From: Mesostigma viride
Lineage: Eukaryota > Streptophyta > Mesostigmatophyceae > Mesostigmatales > Mesostigmataceae
Assembly (NCBI GenBank): GCA_009746045.1
Contig: RPFO01000924.1
Location: forward strand, 43,501-107,500
Reading direction: 5' to 3'
Length of the DNA: 64,000 nucleotides
Of the stretch, positions 33,598-46,181 are shown in pieces. The position numbers were made by a program, and so were the translations under genes. The number at the start of each line of letters is the position of its first letter. Within the stretch, counting starts at the first letter, position 1. Below the pieces are notes generated by a model. It saw only the letters and a list, made by a program, of their open reading frames with translations, was not told the origin of the DNA and did not search any database.

Positions 33598-35394
33598 GTG
33601 AGTCTGTTCACTTCTCATCATGCACGAGCCACCTTACCTCACATGCTGACCGCAGTAGCAGGTACATATAAGACACGACTTTGCCGTGGATGGCCATGCG
33701 TGCATGTTGGCCTTTGATGGCATGCAGGGCCTCCTGGCCTAGCAGAGCTTCTATTGAGAGTTTTTGGCATGCTTCGGACGCCTGATGCGCCGCCGATGGC
33801 AGCACGTCGGGCATCTGATGCGGTCCCATGGGCGGCGCGTCGGAGGATATAAGTCGGTGGCAGGATCTCATCTGGATCTCAAGTACAGTTAGGTTATTTA
33901 GGCTTTCCGGGCAATCCAGCATGATGTAAGTACCCAGGGAGAGACCAGGCGTCTCATTTGCAGGTTGACGCCGCTGACCTGTGGCCTATTGATGCATCGA
34001 GCATTCGAGTGTCTGGTGCCTGAGGACTTGGTGCTCGTCAGACATTTGATGCACAGCCTAAGCTTACGCGCCATACATCTTGAATTCTTGATGCGCCGGA
34101 CACTGATGCGTCGGGCTCTGATGCATGTGTCATGTTACTAATTGCATTGTTTGTCCTGGTGACGTTTGATAGGAAGACAGGTACCAAGCCCATGCGTTCC
34201 CATGGCAACAAAAGAGCCAGAAATATACAAATCCTTGCCAGGGTCATTCTGGTCTCCATTCTGGCATCCGTCCAGAATGCATCAATGACTTTTATTAGGC
34301 CAAGGTACTGGTGAGGTGAGCCCCCTGCTTCCCCACGTCACTGCTCATATGTGACCGCTGTTGATTGGACAGTCCGGCACGTAAGTCTTGAAGCGGGGGT
34401 GGACCCTCAAAAAATTTCCTGCCTTTAGTGACCTTGGTGGTGGTGGTGGTGGTGGGGTCTGTCTGTGTGCGTGCTCACAACCATCCTTACCATGCTTTGC
34501 AGAAAAGTTCCATGGCACATGTCCTTTGCATTTATAATGCCCGGCTCCCTTAGAACCCTTGCAAGTCTTGCATCGCGGACGCATGCTTCAGCCTGTCGAT
34601 GCACCAGGGGTATGCTCTTATAGATCTGCCAGTACTCTGTGAACCACTAGGTCAAGAATTTCTCATTCAGTTTGCGACGGTTAGAACAACGACGGTGTAC
34701 TGCCAACTTGCATGAAGTATACTGACGCACTGGCAATCAGCCCGCATTTCCATGGGTCATGCATGCTTCGTGTCCAACTAATTTAACTGCTGTCTGTTGT
34801 GGGATGTGCGGCCACGAATCATGCAAAATTCCGCAGAACCAAAGACTCCAGGTCGGAAGTCCAGAAAGTGACTTCCTGGCTGCGGTGTCGTCATCATGCC
34901 TGGACAAGCTGTGGTGCTGAGAAGTCACCACCGAGCATCAGCCCTCGCTATCCACAGAGCGGCAAGGAACTTTAGGCTCATTGGTGTGCTGAGGCCAGCA
35001 CTGGACTGATCTACTTATGCACATGCTGCAGCAAAATACCAACCTCGTTGGAAATCATGCCCACATGCTTGCGCGGTAGTTGGTTGGCGGTCCTGGTTGC
35101 ATATTGTTCTAGCGTTGCATGCAACAGGTTTATCAACAGCTTGTTGATTGGAGCCAATCATGTGCCGGCCTGCGGTGGTGCCACAATAGGGGGGTGGGTG
35201 GGTGGGTGGTATACCCCCAGCCCTAGTTTGGCCACTTGAGAGCGTGCACCACCTTCCTCTGTCAAGTGGTTACGGATGCCAGCTAATATGTAAAACCGCT
35301 GAGTGCACTCCCGGGCCAAAATGGGTCTGCCGCGTCGGAAACAGAGTGCACGCTGGCTGTGCGACACGTGGCGTTGTGCACTATTAAAATTAAA
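33598..35394. other. No further exon recognised; spacer
   Basis: Includes a (GGT)5 run near 34437. Terminal exons of the upstream gene may be here, but no frame stands out. Confidence 0.4.
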
Positions 35395-35725
35395 TAAAAA
35401 TAAATTATAACATGACTCCGTTGGGAGATCATCTAGCACGTATTCCCTTGCTTGATGGATGGAGGTGAGCGAAGCCGCGAGACCTAACTAAGCTAATCTA
35501 GAAAATCCTAACTTCTCAGCAAAGTGCTCCTCACTCCTGTGGGCCGGGGGGGGGGCTTGCCCACAGGGGCTGGCGAGTGAACCTGGACAATGGTCTTCTG
35601 GACACCTCTGCTTGTTCTGCATAGCAGTCCAAGCAAGAGGGAGGGAGAAAATGCGGTGTTCAAAATCAAAGCTGGGACCACTAGGTCGGCCAGCAACTGC
35701 AGTGTATGCTTCATGGCAGGTTTAA
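35395..35725 (-). pseudogene. LINE ORF2 3' end, inverted copy
   Basis: On the minus strand 35714-35508 reads MKHTLQLLADLVVPAL, then CRTSRGVQKTIVQVHSPAP and VGKPPP, aligned with the C-terminus of the LINE at 17297-17506 (MKYIQMLLADLVLPAQ, QKIVQAHAHAS, VGKPPPP). The same 3' UTR follows (GATTTTCTAGATTAGCTTAG, CCAACGGAGTCATG) with an AAATTTATTTTTATTTAA-like tail ending near 35385. It is 5' truncated just before the Met. Tail type and sequence show that the family is dispersed in the genome. Confidence 0.75.
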
Positions 35726-36231
35726 CTAAATTATTGATTCAATTATTGATATATGTGTGGGTTGTCTCATCAAGATGCCGGTCAATAAGCTCTAAGGAGG
35801 CACACCGTGGCATGGCGTCCACTGCATTTAAACAGCACAAGCCTGACGTTGGTGTGCGGACACTGGCCTAGGCCACAGAATAAGTGCTCAGGCTCTACGT
35901 TCGCACAGATCCTCTGATGCAAACCTCACCACCAAAAATAGCCAAACTGCAGATTTCCATAGCTCTAAACGCTGGCTCAGTGAATAACAGTTCCTGTATG
36001 GTACCCCTAGTGAAAGAAAAGCATACCTCTTCATACAGCTGGGTTGATAACTACCTCCAGCAGGACTGCTACACTGTGTTTAAGTCAAGCGACTACCTGT
36101 CGGTGGAGTAAACTAGAGCAGGCAAGTGATGCACACACAGCAAGGCCAGAAAAGATACAACAAAATTACGCCTGCAAAGATCTCGCTTTGTACACTAGAC
36201 ACATTTAATCTACCAACTGGACGAGTCAACC

Positions 36232-39200
36232 TCATGAACGGACACACAAGAATCCATTTGCCATCCCAACACTAAAAATGAAATTCTCCATGGGTGCCAG
36301 CGCCTCCCTTCTATGCCCCTCGTAGGTTGTGCTGAGATACGGCCCACCGCCAACGTTGCCCAAACCATACACGTCAATCGTCCGACACAGCTGAGACCCG
36401 ATCAGCGTTGTTATGACTTCCAAGTAGATGGACGGGATGAGCTCTACATCAAGCTCCTCGTTTTCCTGTGAATTCCAACCCATATGCAACCAAAGTTACC
36501 GTGGCCGTAAACAGTCAAGAACAAGGTTTAGCTACAGACTGAGAAGATGGCAAACATCTCAAGAAGTTGAAACCGACATCATGGCCCCTTTCCAGGAACT
36601 CAGGTAGAAAGATGCCAGTACAAAAGGAGGCCCCTTTGTATTGATGCTATTTCTGCTCTAGCCTTGACCAGCTGCCATGGCATAGATTACAAAGAAGCAC
36701 AGCGACACCTGGCTACGAAGCGAAATCCCATATCCCAGACACCTTGGTGTATTGAAAAAAATTAAGAAGGCGTGACACCTACTTCAAGGAAATTACATAA
36801 ACTGGAACATGACAAGAGAGACGTGTGTGCACGAGCTACGACAAGGCCTTGCTAAAACAGTTGCATCGATGCAAATAGATGACATCTGAACCAGACAAAA
36901 CAGCACGTGTAACCCTAATCCCAAACCGTTTTAAGGCAAAAGCGCTGCTTTTCCCCCCTCACTCTTTGCGCCCCTCCCTCCTTCCCCCCCCCCCCCCCCC
37001 CCTGCCAATCAACACCCGCTATGCCCCCCCCTCCCCCCCTCCAGGAAATAATTAAGAGAGGAACAACACAAGAAAATGAACACATCAAGAATTGGCCCAA
37101 CGACACGAAACTACCACAAGTTTCTGCCAGCGACCCACCCTCCACAAACAACTTGGGCATCCTGCCAACAAACTCAACCCCACAACCTGCTTACCTTGCG
37201 GCTACCCACCACACTGTCCAAACCTTACCTTTCTCAACTGCTCCCACACCCAGTCACCTCCACAACTACCTTTCCACCCTGGCCATGCCCCCACTCACCT
37301 CCACAAACTGCTTCAGCTGCTCGTACATCTCGTCCGCCCCCGTGGGCCCCCCCACGAGTGCCTCGGTCGTGACGTACGCCTTGCCCTGGATGAAGCGCGA
37401 GCTCCTGCTGCTGACCCGCCCCATGATCGGCATGTCCCGCATGCGCCGCGCGTCCACCCACACCACGCGCGGCGTCGAGAGGAATCCCGGGGCCAGCTTG
37501 AACGTGGGCCGGTCACCGTCCGCATGGCCCTCCAGCATCGTCTCATTGACCACCACCAGGTCCGTCTTGGTCCCGATCTGACGCTCGTGGCCGATCGTCG
37601 GGTGCCAGCCCATGCGGACGACCGTCGCGTGCGCGTCGATCTCGTTCCCCATCTCGAAGTTTAGGACGTCACGGCGGTCCCCCACGACTGCGCACGATCC
37701 GGCCGCGTGCCGCGTGTTGGAATGCCAACCGGTGATTCCAAAGCTGGTCCCGTGCTTGCTGCACGCGATCGCCGCCTCAAAGCAGGACTCCCCCACAACA
37801 GGGCGGAAGAGGCTCCGCACGATCGCAGCCACGTACGCACTCCCCGTGGGCGCGTGGAAGACGGGCGCCGACTCGTCCGAGGGCGTGACCGTGCTCACCT
37901 CCCGCTTGCGCCGCAGCTCCTCATCTGATAACGGGATCACGCCCTCTGATTGCGCAACCACCGGGGCCTCCTGGGGCGGCGGCGGCGATGGCGGCGGCGG
38001 TGGCGGCGATGGCGGTGGTGACGATGGCGGGGGTGGCGAGTGGACCACGGGACGCACCTCAAGGCGCGGGCGGGGTTCCTCCATCGCCCAGGGTCCCACG
38101 TCATCGTTCATCGCCAGGCCGTTGTCGTTGGGCATGATGCCCGCGCGCACCGTCCGGAATCGCCCTTGCTCGTCCACAAACGACTGCTGGATGCCACCCG
38201 GGCGCGTGTTCCCCCCGCCCATGCCCCCAGGGTTCGGGAAACCCGCGGGACCATGCTGCGGGGAATGCCACGACGTCGGCATGCCCGGCTGCTGGCGTTG
38301 GAAGCCCTGGTTGGGGCGGTTGTTGTTGGGGTTGTTGGCGGCCCACGGGCGTGAATTTGCACCTCCGAAACCCGCGCTGAATGCTTGGCTGGGACCGCCC
38401 ATCCGCTGCTGCGGCAGCGGGTCCTCTTCATACATCCCCCCCGCGCCGTCCCCCCACCTGCTGGATCTCGCGCCACTGCTGCTGTACCCAGAGCCGCCAT
38501 CCTCGTTATAGTCGTAGTCATCGCTGAGCGGCTGCGCTTCCATCGCCACCGGGCGCCTCTCGCGCGCCATGCCGCGACTGTACGTGGGCGGCGGGCCCAT
38601 CATGTCGTCCCACGGCTGGCCCGGCTTGGGCAGCGCGCCTGTGACCTTGGACCAGGACGACGGCTTGACGCCCATAGTGGCCGAGGCCGCCGCGTGGGCC
38701 GCGGCCTCGGCCGCCTTACGAATCTCCGACGGCCTGGGCTTGTTGACGTTGTAGTTGCTCATGGCGGTCTTGGGCGTGAACGTGTTCGCGTTGTACAGCG
38801 GGAGCGGGCGCATCGTCCCCACCGGCTTTTTGTTCGGGCCCACGTTTCCCCCCCGCTGGATGACGAGCAGCGAGCGGGCCCCCCCGTGGAGCCCCGCACG
38901 TGCCGAGCCTGAGCCGGGCAGCGAGCCGAGCCGGCTCAGGAGCGCCCGCCCGCCCCCACGCAGCCCCGCACGCGGCGCCCCTGTCGTGACCACCTTGAAG
39001 GGCAACTCGCAGCGGCGGGGCACAAACCCGGCAAGGCGGACAGGACCCGCCAGCTCAGCATCCTCCTCGTCGACTTGCGGGTTGATCCCACGCGCGGCCT
39101 GTCCTGCCGTGTGCACGGGGTCGGGCCGGAGGGTCGACGTGCGCCAGTCACCGCCGGAGCTGGCGACGTCCCGCACCGAGGGGAGCGCCCCAGATGGCAG

Positions 39201-41090
39201 CAGGGAGCCCACGTTGAGGCGCGACCCGCCGCCTAGGCTGGAGTGGCCCAGGAACCCCGACGAGGAGGACGACCGCGAGGACGACAATGACGATGATGAC
39301 GGTGATGACAGGAAAGGGGAGCTCATGCCTCGGACCGTCCGGAACGGGGCCTCGTCGTCAAACTTACCCCCCGCGGCCGTCCCAAAGGGGCTCGAGCTAC
39401 TGAGCAAGGAGACGTCGAACCGACCCGGGACATCTCGGTGCGGGATCCCCCAGCTGTCGCCGCCGACTCCACCCCGAAGCGGCACCGATGGCGCGGGCGT
39501 CCCGTGGACCAGCTTGTGCCAGAGCGAGGCCTGGTCGGGGTGAGGGCCGTCCAGCGAGGCCACCCCGCGAGCCCCCCTGGTCGCCGCGTTAAAGCTGGTC
39601 GCCGGACCGGGGTGCTGCGACGGCGGCGCGTCCTTCTCATCGCCGCCATGGGACACCCAGGGGTCCTGGCTCGCGGACAGCGTGTTCTTGTTGGCGAATA
39701 GCTCCTGGAGCGCGGCCAGGGAGGGATCCCTGGCAGGCGAGGAGGACGATGAGGAAGACGATGACGAGGAGGGCGAGGAGGAAAGAATGCCGGCGCCGCC
39801 GCCGCTGCCCCGACCGCCTGGTTCCTCCAAGGCTGCCGCCTGCCACGCGTCCCTCCCCCCATCCCGCGTTGCCGCGTGCCACGCGTCCTGCCCCGCGTCC
39901 CTTCCCCCATCCCGCACCACTGCGTGCCACGGCAACCCCCCCTCGTGCTCCCTCGGGCCCGCCTCGGGTCTCGCGAGCTGCTCACCGTCGGCACCGCCCA
40001 CATGGGGAGGACTCTGGTGGCTCGCCGCCGCCGCTGTTGTTGTTGTGCGTGGCCAGTCCCGCAGCGCTGCATCCCACGATGCGCTGGGGGACTCGTGTGC
40101 GTTGCCCCAACCCTCGGGCCTACGGGTGGCCACTCCGGAGGCGATATCCTCGTCCGCGTTCTTGCGTGGGTCACCCAGGGTGGTGCCAGGTGTCCCTGGC
40201 AACCTGGCCGCCGACTGGGCTGGGCTGCTATCTTGCGAGGGGAAGCGCATCTGCTCCAGACTGGCGCCGTCCGTGCTGCTCCTGAGGGACGGCAGTGCCT
40301 GACCCTGAGTGTCCCAATTGTCCGCCCGACCACGGGACGCGTCTTCCAAGGTGCTCCTTGCACCCGACCCGCCAAGCAGCTGAGGGGACGCCCCGCTAGG
40401 GTCAGTCGCAGGGTGGACGGCCACCAAGCCGCCGGACGTGGAGATGCCAGGGTTGCTTGCAGGGTGGACGGCCACCAATCCGCCGGAGGCATCCAGGGCC
40501 CTGGAGGCATCCAGGGTCGGGCCGTCTCTCACGCCCTCGTGGCTCGCGGGGAGCAGCATAGGGCGCTGCATGGCGCTGCCCGCAGCGGTGCTGGCTGCAG
40601 ATTGGGAGCCGCTCGTGGACTGGGGATCGGGCACGGTGCTTACGGCAGCCCAGTCGGCCCCTGCTACTCCGGCGCCTTGCGGCATCGTCCCCAATGTGGA
40701 CGGCTGCGTCGTGGTCGACGCCGGTAGAGCAGTATGCCTCAATAGGTCGACAATGTCCGGTTGCGTTTCCGAAGCCAGTCTACCTGCGTTTGCTTCTAGT
40801 TGGCTGGGACCTGTCGATGACGCGGTCCCAAAAGCCACAGCCCCGCCCAGCTGACTCCCGGCTGTTACCGCCGAACTCGTCGAGCCTTCCGGTCCAATCA
40901 ATCCCTGCTCGCCGCCCTGCGTGCTCTGCAGTAATCCACGCCACGGTCCTCGCGCATAGTCTGTGCTCTCCCATTCTTCTCCACTGAAATGTAATGAATC
41001 ATCGGTGGCCGTCACAAGGACAGACCCCAAGCATAGTATAATTGTGGCAGCGAACCGAAGCAGGGAAGCATGGGACGAACAGAGACTCAT
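36232..41090 (-). CDS. GT29 family (sialyltransferase-like) glycosyltransferase with extensin-like stem
   Basis: Two exons: 41090-37299 and 36465-36232, with a GT-AG intron 37298-36466 in phase 0; total about 1341 residues. The N-terminus has a signal anchor (LLRFAATIILCLGSVLV, residues 10-27), as in type II Golgi enzymes. Residues 30 to about 1050 are low-complexity, with Ser runs and a PPPPSSPPPSPPPPPPSPPP stretch near residue 1025 like hydroxyproline-rich wall glycoproteins. The catalytic part starts near 1060. Sialylmotif L is seen as SCAVVGDRR...EIDAHATVVRMG...IGTKTDLVV (near 1130-1165), and motif S across exon 2 as IPSIYLEVITTLIGSQLC...DVYG. A motif-III-like TYEG follows; His and Glu are present afterwards, but not in the usual H-x4-E spacing. 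GT29 enzymes transfer from CMP-sugars. Land-plant members include a Kdo transferase for RG-II, so the donor need not be sialic acid. It lies tail to tail with the upstream disordered-protein gene. Confidence 0.85.
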
Positions 41091-43029
41091 TCCAGACGAT
41101 ACCAGCTACGAATTGGCAACGCGCCCAATCCAGTCCATACAGGCATGGCCGGAAGACAGCATCCCAATGTTATGAGTCACCCCGTTGTCTCTCGAGCATC
41201 GGATTGACGGCGTAACTCGAATTTCGCACCAAAGCTCGTCCGCACGTCGAACGTCGCTCGCAGCTTGAGTCATGCAAATGAAGCGCGATGAAGACGGACT
41301 GAATGCGGTGAATGCGGTGAGCGCTTGTTTCGGGGAAATGGGTATATTTTATTAGCCAATTATGGACCAAAGAGGTGAGAGGGGAAATGAGTATCAGCGA
41401 ATCCTAATGAAGGTGGGCACACACACGTGTGGCGGTGAGCGCTTGTTACCAAAGGGACAGACGTCCGGGACAGACGGCCAGACCTGAGAGCGCCAGCAGC
41501 CGGCTGCGATGATGTTAGTTGTTGTTGTTGTTGTTGCTCACCCAGATTTGGAAACGGCCGAGGGCCAGATGATGTTTAGATATACGCCGACGGGCTTCCT
41601 GTGGCGGATCTCCGGACATTTCCGGTTGTTGTTGTAGCTGTTGCTGTTGCTGGTGCACGCAGCGCACGTCCAAGTTCGACATCTAAAAGTAACAAACACG
41701 CTTATTGAACTACGGTACCCCACGTTGCGCAATGTTCAGACGCTATTCCCGGGACGGCCTTCCTGGCGTGCAAGAGGTTTTGCAAGGTTGGCGGCTTCGG
41801 CTTCCCTTTCTTCCATCTCTTTCACAAGTCTTGAATGTGGTCATGGAACCTCCGGCCCGGGTATCTACTCGTCGTAAGGAATCTTTACCAGGAATCTGAT
41901 CCACGAAAAATGATCCACGAAATCAGCAGACCAGAAACAAATCCCCCACTGATTTGGCGTTAATTGAACAAATGGGTGGCGCCGCGCCGGAGTCGAGATG
42001 CCGTCCTTTGCCGAGTCGGAGCTCCTGTCATCTCGGCAAAGGGTAACCCCTTATGATTACGTCTTCGTAGTCGGGAATCTAGAATCGCGTGCGCCGTACC
42101 GCTTCCCGGACCCTTGCGTATTCGTTTTTCGGTGAGAGATCCGCGACGTCGACTTCCCACGGCCCCCTGAATTGTCTGAGAACATCCACAACTGTCAATA
42201 AACAGTCTCCGCACGCACGTGTCGACGCAGCAGTATTTTTATTATTTTGTCAAATCCGAATCCAAATTTTCCAGTCCGTCGAATATCCTTTCGAATCTCC
42301 TTTGCGGGGATTCCCGGAAATTCCTACAGTATAACCGAACATGGAGAAGTGAATACGCACCCTGGCTGCCTGTTGGCAAAAGAGTCCCTCTCAGCTATTT
42401 ACACCCATGCTAATGGCACATCATGGCACCTTGACGCTAGAGTACTTGGCTGCACACTGATATCATACAAGGGGCTCCCCTGGTACTGGTCGCGTCTATG
42501 GTTAGGTTATCACAAGCTCAAACCTGGGCGCCTCATTTTTCCCACCACCGACTCGTGAGGAGTGAGGTTGCACGACATATAAGTTCTTTATTTCAATGAT
42601 TTGATTGTGGATAATGCGCGCAAGCCCTTGGGCACGTTACAAGGGCACAACCCTTACTTATGCTGGCTTCCTGTGCGCATCACCCCCTGTTCAGTTCTGA
42701 GAGTGCTCGATCTCTACGCCTGGCAAGGGGACAGATATCGGTTACAGTACTGGCATATACTGATTGATAGCCTGTAAAATATAGCCCAGGAAAGGAAATC
42801 ATCACGTGACTCGATCATGGCGGGAAATTTTCACTCGCCCGCGCGCGCGTAACGAGATATGGCTGCCAACGTGCCGTTAGCAAGGAAATTCTGCGTCTCG
42901 CGGCGAGAAACGGTTCAGAATGATGCTCAGAGTGGTGATGCGTGATTTTCGTAAGTCAGGCATGGCCAGATTTTTAGGATTGGGAAAATACAGGTGGGAA
43001 AATACTGCCTTCTTGGTCGTCAGTGCCAG
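41091..43029. other. No gene recognised upstream of the GT29 gene
   Basis: Probably includes the promoter and 5' UTR of the minus-strand GT29 gene. A short (GTT)n run lies near 41517-41536. No TATA-like site could be assigned and the rest shows no convincing frame. Confidence 0.4.
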
Positions 43030-43765
43030 ATGCATGGGCCATAGCGTCGGTATCAAGGAGACAACCAGCGCAGGCTTGAAATCGGGAGAACTGTCCGGAC
43101 CATGGTAGCTCTATCCTCTTTTGATTTTCTCCTTATGGGCAGGGCAGTCTGCGCCAGCCGCTGCTCGGGCGGCCCGAGCCGTGCTGCAGTTTATTACTAC
43201 GGGACATCCGCTGCACCATTTCCTGGGCTTGCGGATGTGATTTATTATAGGTCATCTATGCACGGAACATCAACCTGGTAATCACGGAAGGCGCATGATG
43301 CATGCAATGCGGATATGGCGGCCTATGCATGCCGGTATAGCATTAGTATCAAGGAGACAACCAGCGCAGGCCAGAAATCGGGAGAATCCGGACCATGGTA
43401 GCTCGAGCCTGCCGTTATCTTGTCCGCGTGTTCGAGTCGTTCAGGATGATGAAGATGAATGGTGATGGAAATGTGTATCCTTGTGCATTGAAATTATGGC
43501 TGGCTTACGTGTAGAGCGACTAGATGACCTAGACGGTGGGGCCGGAAACAGCATGCTTGATCAGGGCGTGTGTTTCGAGCCTAACTGGCCGGGAGTGTCT
43601 AGTGGTGAGCACCATTGCTGCGATCGCTCTCCCACCATTTACAAGGAAATACCCGCAAATGGAAAACCACTGAAAAGGTAGCTAGTCAGTCATCACGTTA
43701 GCCATGCCATGATTCCAAACGTCCAAGAATTGCACACGGTGCAAAGGCAAAAAGCCGGAGGACAG
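43030..43765 (+). repeat. Dispersed repeat shared with the interior of the CACTA-type element
   Basis: A segment with AAGGAGACAACCAGCGCAGG and GGACCATGGTAGCTC occurs twice here (near 43057 and 43348). The second is followed by AAATTATGGCTGGCTTACG, GTGGGGCCGGAAACAGC and AATACCCGCAAATG. The latter part recurs in direct orientation at about 53424-53705 and the former in inverted orientation at about 54340-54580. Confidence 0.8.
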
Positions 43766-44439
43766 TACTTTCAAATGTGCGGCGGGAACCAAAAGCCCGC
43801 GGATGCCAGAAAACATCGTGTTGCTGCAGCGACGCGACGATGTGGACAACGAATCCAGTGCCAAGCTCGGAACGGTCGCAAAGGAGATCTGGCATCACAG
43901 GGTTCAGATGTGGGTAAGTATGTCGGTGAGATATGAGGGTCCCGGCCAGCAGAATCCGGAAAGGTCGTGATCGATCGAGCCAGGTACGGCCACGTTTTTG
44001 CGTGTTGTTTGCAGCGGAATACGTCTTCTGTCCATTACATTTCACGAGTTTAATAGTGCACCGTTCAGCAAGCTTCCATACCTGCTGTAGTAGAGGGTGG
44101 TATTATTGTAGCCCTAGCTGAAAGTGCCCAGTTTGTGGCATGTCTTTGGAGTATATCATTCCGTTAGTGCAGGTAGGCAACGTAGTTCTAGGTAGTGATG
44201 GCAATGCCAATGTCATGCTATATATGTCATGTATATAGGCAAACTGTATGGCAAAAACAGTACATCAGACCATGCTTCGGGTTGCTCAGAATGTTGAAGA
44301 ACCCTAAAAAACATGCCAAAAAAGGGGTTTTCAAGAGTTAGCGTACGACCAGCGTAGTATAATACATTATACACCGCGTATAATACATTATACACCTCGG
44401 GCCGCGTGCGACGCGTATCGCGTATGAATTTACTCTGGA
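43766..44439. other. No gene recognised
   Basis: No convincing coding frame. A 24-bp ATAATACATTATACACC direct repeat sits near 44358-44397. Confidence 0.4.
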
Positions 44440-44699
44440 GGCGGGGGCAGTGGGCAAGGCATCATTGGGGAGGAACTGAAGGCCGGGGCCGGGGGGTGGG
44501 GGGGGTGGGGGTGGGAGGCGGTGGTAGGGTGGTGGAGGTACGCAGGATGGGGAGGGGGGCATGGTGTAGTTGTGGACTTGTGGCAATGATGGTTGGTGGG
44601 GGGGAGGGAGATCGAGGAGGGGTGGTGAGCGGAGGTGGTGGGCGGTGGCAGTGGGCGGGGTGGTGGCGGTGGCGGTGGGGAGATGGGAGGGGGGCGGGA
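44440..44699. repeat. G-rich degenerate minisatellite, left part
   Basis: GGTGG/GGCGG-rich sequence of the same kind as 45320-45496 and 61832-63090. Hairpin elements and the LTR element are inserted in it. Confidence 0.7.
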
Positions 44700-44913
44700 G
44701 TTAGATTAATATTGTGCGGAAACCTAATTTGCCACTTGGCTTCTAAGGTTCCGCACAATATTACCAGCGATAACCACTCGCGATCCACAGCGATTCATTC
44801 CGGAATGAACTTAAGTGTACCAGCGTCCAGCGAGTGGTTATCGCTGGTAATATTGTGCGGAACCTTCGAAGCCAAGTGGCAAAAGGTTTCCGCACAATAT
44901 TAATTAACCTAAC
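44700..44913. mobile_element. Foldback hairpin element, family 1, complete
   Basis: The left arm (GTTAGATTAATATTGTGCGG ... CCAGCGATAACCACTCG) and right arm (CGAGTGGTTATCGCTGG ... CAATATTAATTAACCTAAC) are near-perfect complements of about 85 nt. Within each arm the CAATATT end motif occurs twice. The loop contains ATTCCGGAATGAACTTAAGT. 214 bp, no coding capacity: a MITE or foldback type. Confidence 0.85.
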
Positions 44914-45139
44914 TAAAACCTAGCCTCTTGGGGGTGGGCGAGGACGAATCACTAGGCTCGGAACACCCGTAGATATGAATATGATCGAATATGAGCGCTC
45001 CTTGCATGGCGCAAATATCGATATATGATTATGAGCGCTCTTTGGCGCAAATATGATTCGAATATGAGCGCTTCTTGGCGCACATATGAATAGAGCCGGG
45101 TGCCAAATCGGAACGAATTATTCCCCAAATAATCCGCTT

Positions 45140-45186
45140 CCGAGTGGATTCGAACCTGCGCCCCGCAAGGGCCGGTCAAGGTCTTA
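45140..45186 (-). repeat. tRNA-like 3' half (B box) beside the hairpin
   Basis: On the minus strand TAAGACCTTGACC...GCAGGTTCGAATCCACTC contains a perfect B-box consensus (GGTTCGAATCC). The T stem pairs poorly and the 5' half of a tRNA is absent, being replaced by the hairpin element. Likely a tRNA pseudogene or tRNA-derived SINE head, not a working tRNA. Confidence 0.5.
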
Positions 45187-45319
45187 GTTAGGTTAATAGT
45201 GTGCGGAAACCTTATTCCGGAATGAACTTGAGTGTACCAGCGAGTGGTTATCGCTGGTAATATTGTGCGGAACCTTAGAAGCCAAGTGGCAAAAGGTTTC
45301 CGCACAATATTAACCTAAC
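45187..45319. mobile_element. Foldback element, family 1, internally deleted copy
   Basis: Starts GTTAGGTTAATAGTGTGCGG, jumps to the loop (ATTCCGGAATGAACTTGAGT) and has the full right arm to CAATATTAACCTAAC. Most of the left arm is lost. Confidence 0.8.
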
Positions 45320-45496
45320 TGGCGGGAGGGTGTCGGCATCCTCGCTAGCGCCGGCGCCGGCGGGGGGGGGGGGGGGGGCTGGGTGATCGTCCTCGGCGGC
45401 GGCGTGTGTGTGTGTGTGGAGTGTGGGAGCTAGGGGGCGAGGGGGACATATGGTGTGGCTATGACCAAGGGGGGGGGCGAGGGAGACGGAGGAGGG
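45320..45496. repeat. G-rich minisatellite bordering the LTR element
   Basis: GAGGGTGTCGGCATCCTCGC and GCGAGGGGGACAT(A)TGGTGTGG units match units to the right of the LTR element, showing that 61832 onwards is the continuation of the same array. Confidence 0.75.
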
Positions 45497-46167
45497 TGTT
45501 ACGTCCTGTGCCGGACGGTGCGAAAGATCTAATCTAGTATAAGGTGCAGTTTAATAAGCCGGCATAGCCGCGCATCCGCGTACCGCGATAGCAAGCAAAG
45601 ATCGCAGTAAATTGACTAACTGAGCAGCGGTTTATATCCTCAGCTAGGCCTTATAGCATGATTAATTAATCTAGCTATATAACACGGCATGTCATGAGGC
45701 AAATGACATCCGGATTAGTGCCCCTTGGTCTGAGAGAGTCGTCAACACTCGTTTCATTAATCATCAAACCAAAAAAAGAGAGTCCATCGTCCACAGACCA
45801 ATTTCACCTAGCTGCGCTACCAAGCTGGCAAGTTGGTGTGCAGGCGCGCCGACATGCGCGCCGATCTTCCAGATACTGCCGTCAAGCCCCAATAGGTTCT
45901 GTATGACGTCTAGGGCCGGCCCGGCCCCTAGAAGATCTCGTACTTCTGGCTAGGCCCAAAATAACTGGTCCGTCGAACACACAAAGTACCAAATTAACAC
46001 ACAAAGTCCCGAACTTAGGACAAATTCCCAAATAAGTCCCGAATTGAGTCCTATAGTCCGGCGGACTATGAAAGCGAGCTATCGAAAGTCCCAAACGAAT
46101 AACAAATGACTTTCGACTTATTTATTGAAGGCATTGTTACGCCCATACAAAGGTCTGGGCCGTAACA
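45497..46167 (-). repeat. 3' LTR of the Ty3/gypsy element
   Basis: 671 bp, with inverted TGTTAC/GTAACA termini. A 70-codon frame inside it and its twin in the other LTR are not genes. Confidence 0.95.
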
Positions 46168-46181
46168 CTCCTCCCTTCCCC
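46168..46181 (-). other. Polypurine tract of the LTR element
   Basis: On the minus strand GGGGAAGGGAGGAG lies directly against the 3' LTR. It is the expected primer for plus-strand synthesis and confirms the orientation. Confidence 0.85.

Noticed and set aside
45694-45906. 70-codon frame, identical to one at 61356-61568
   Set aside because: It lies in the two LTRs, so the identity reflects LTR duplication and not a conserved gene.
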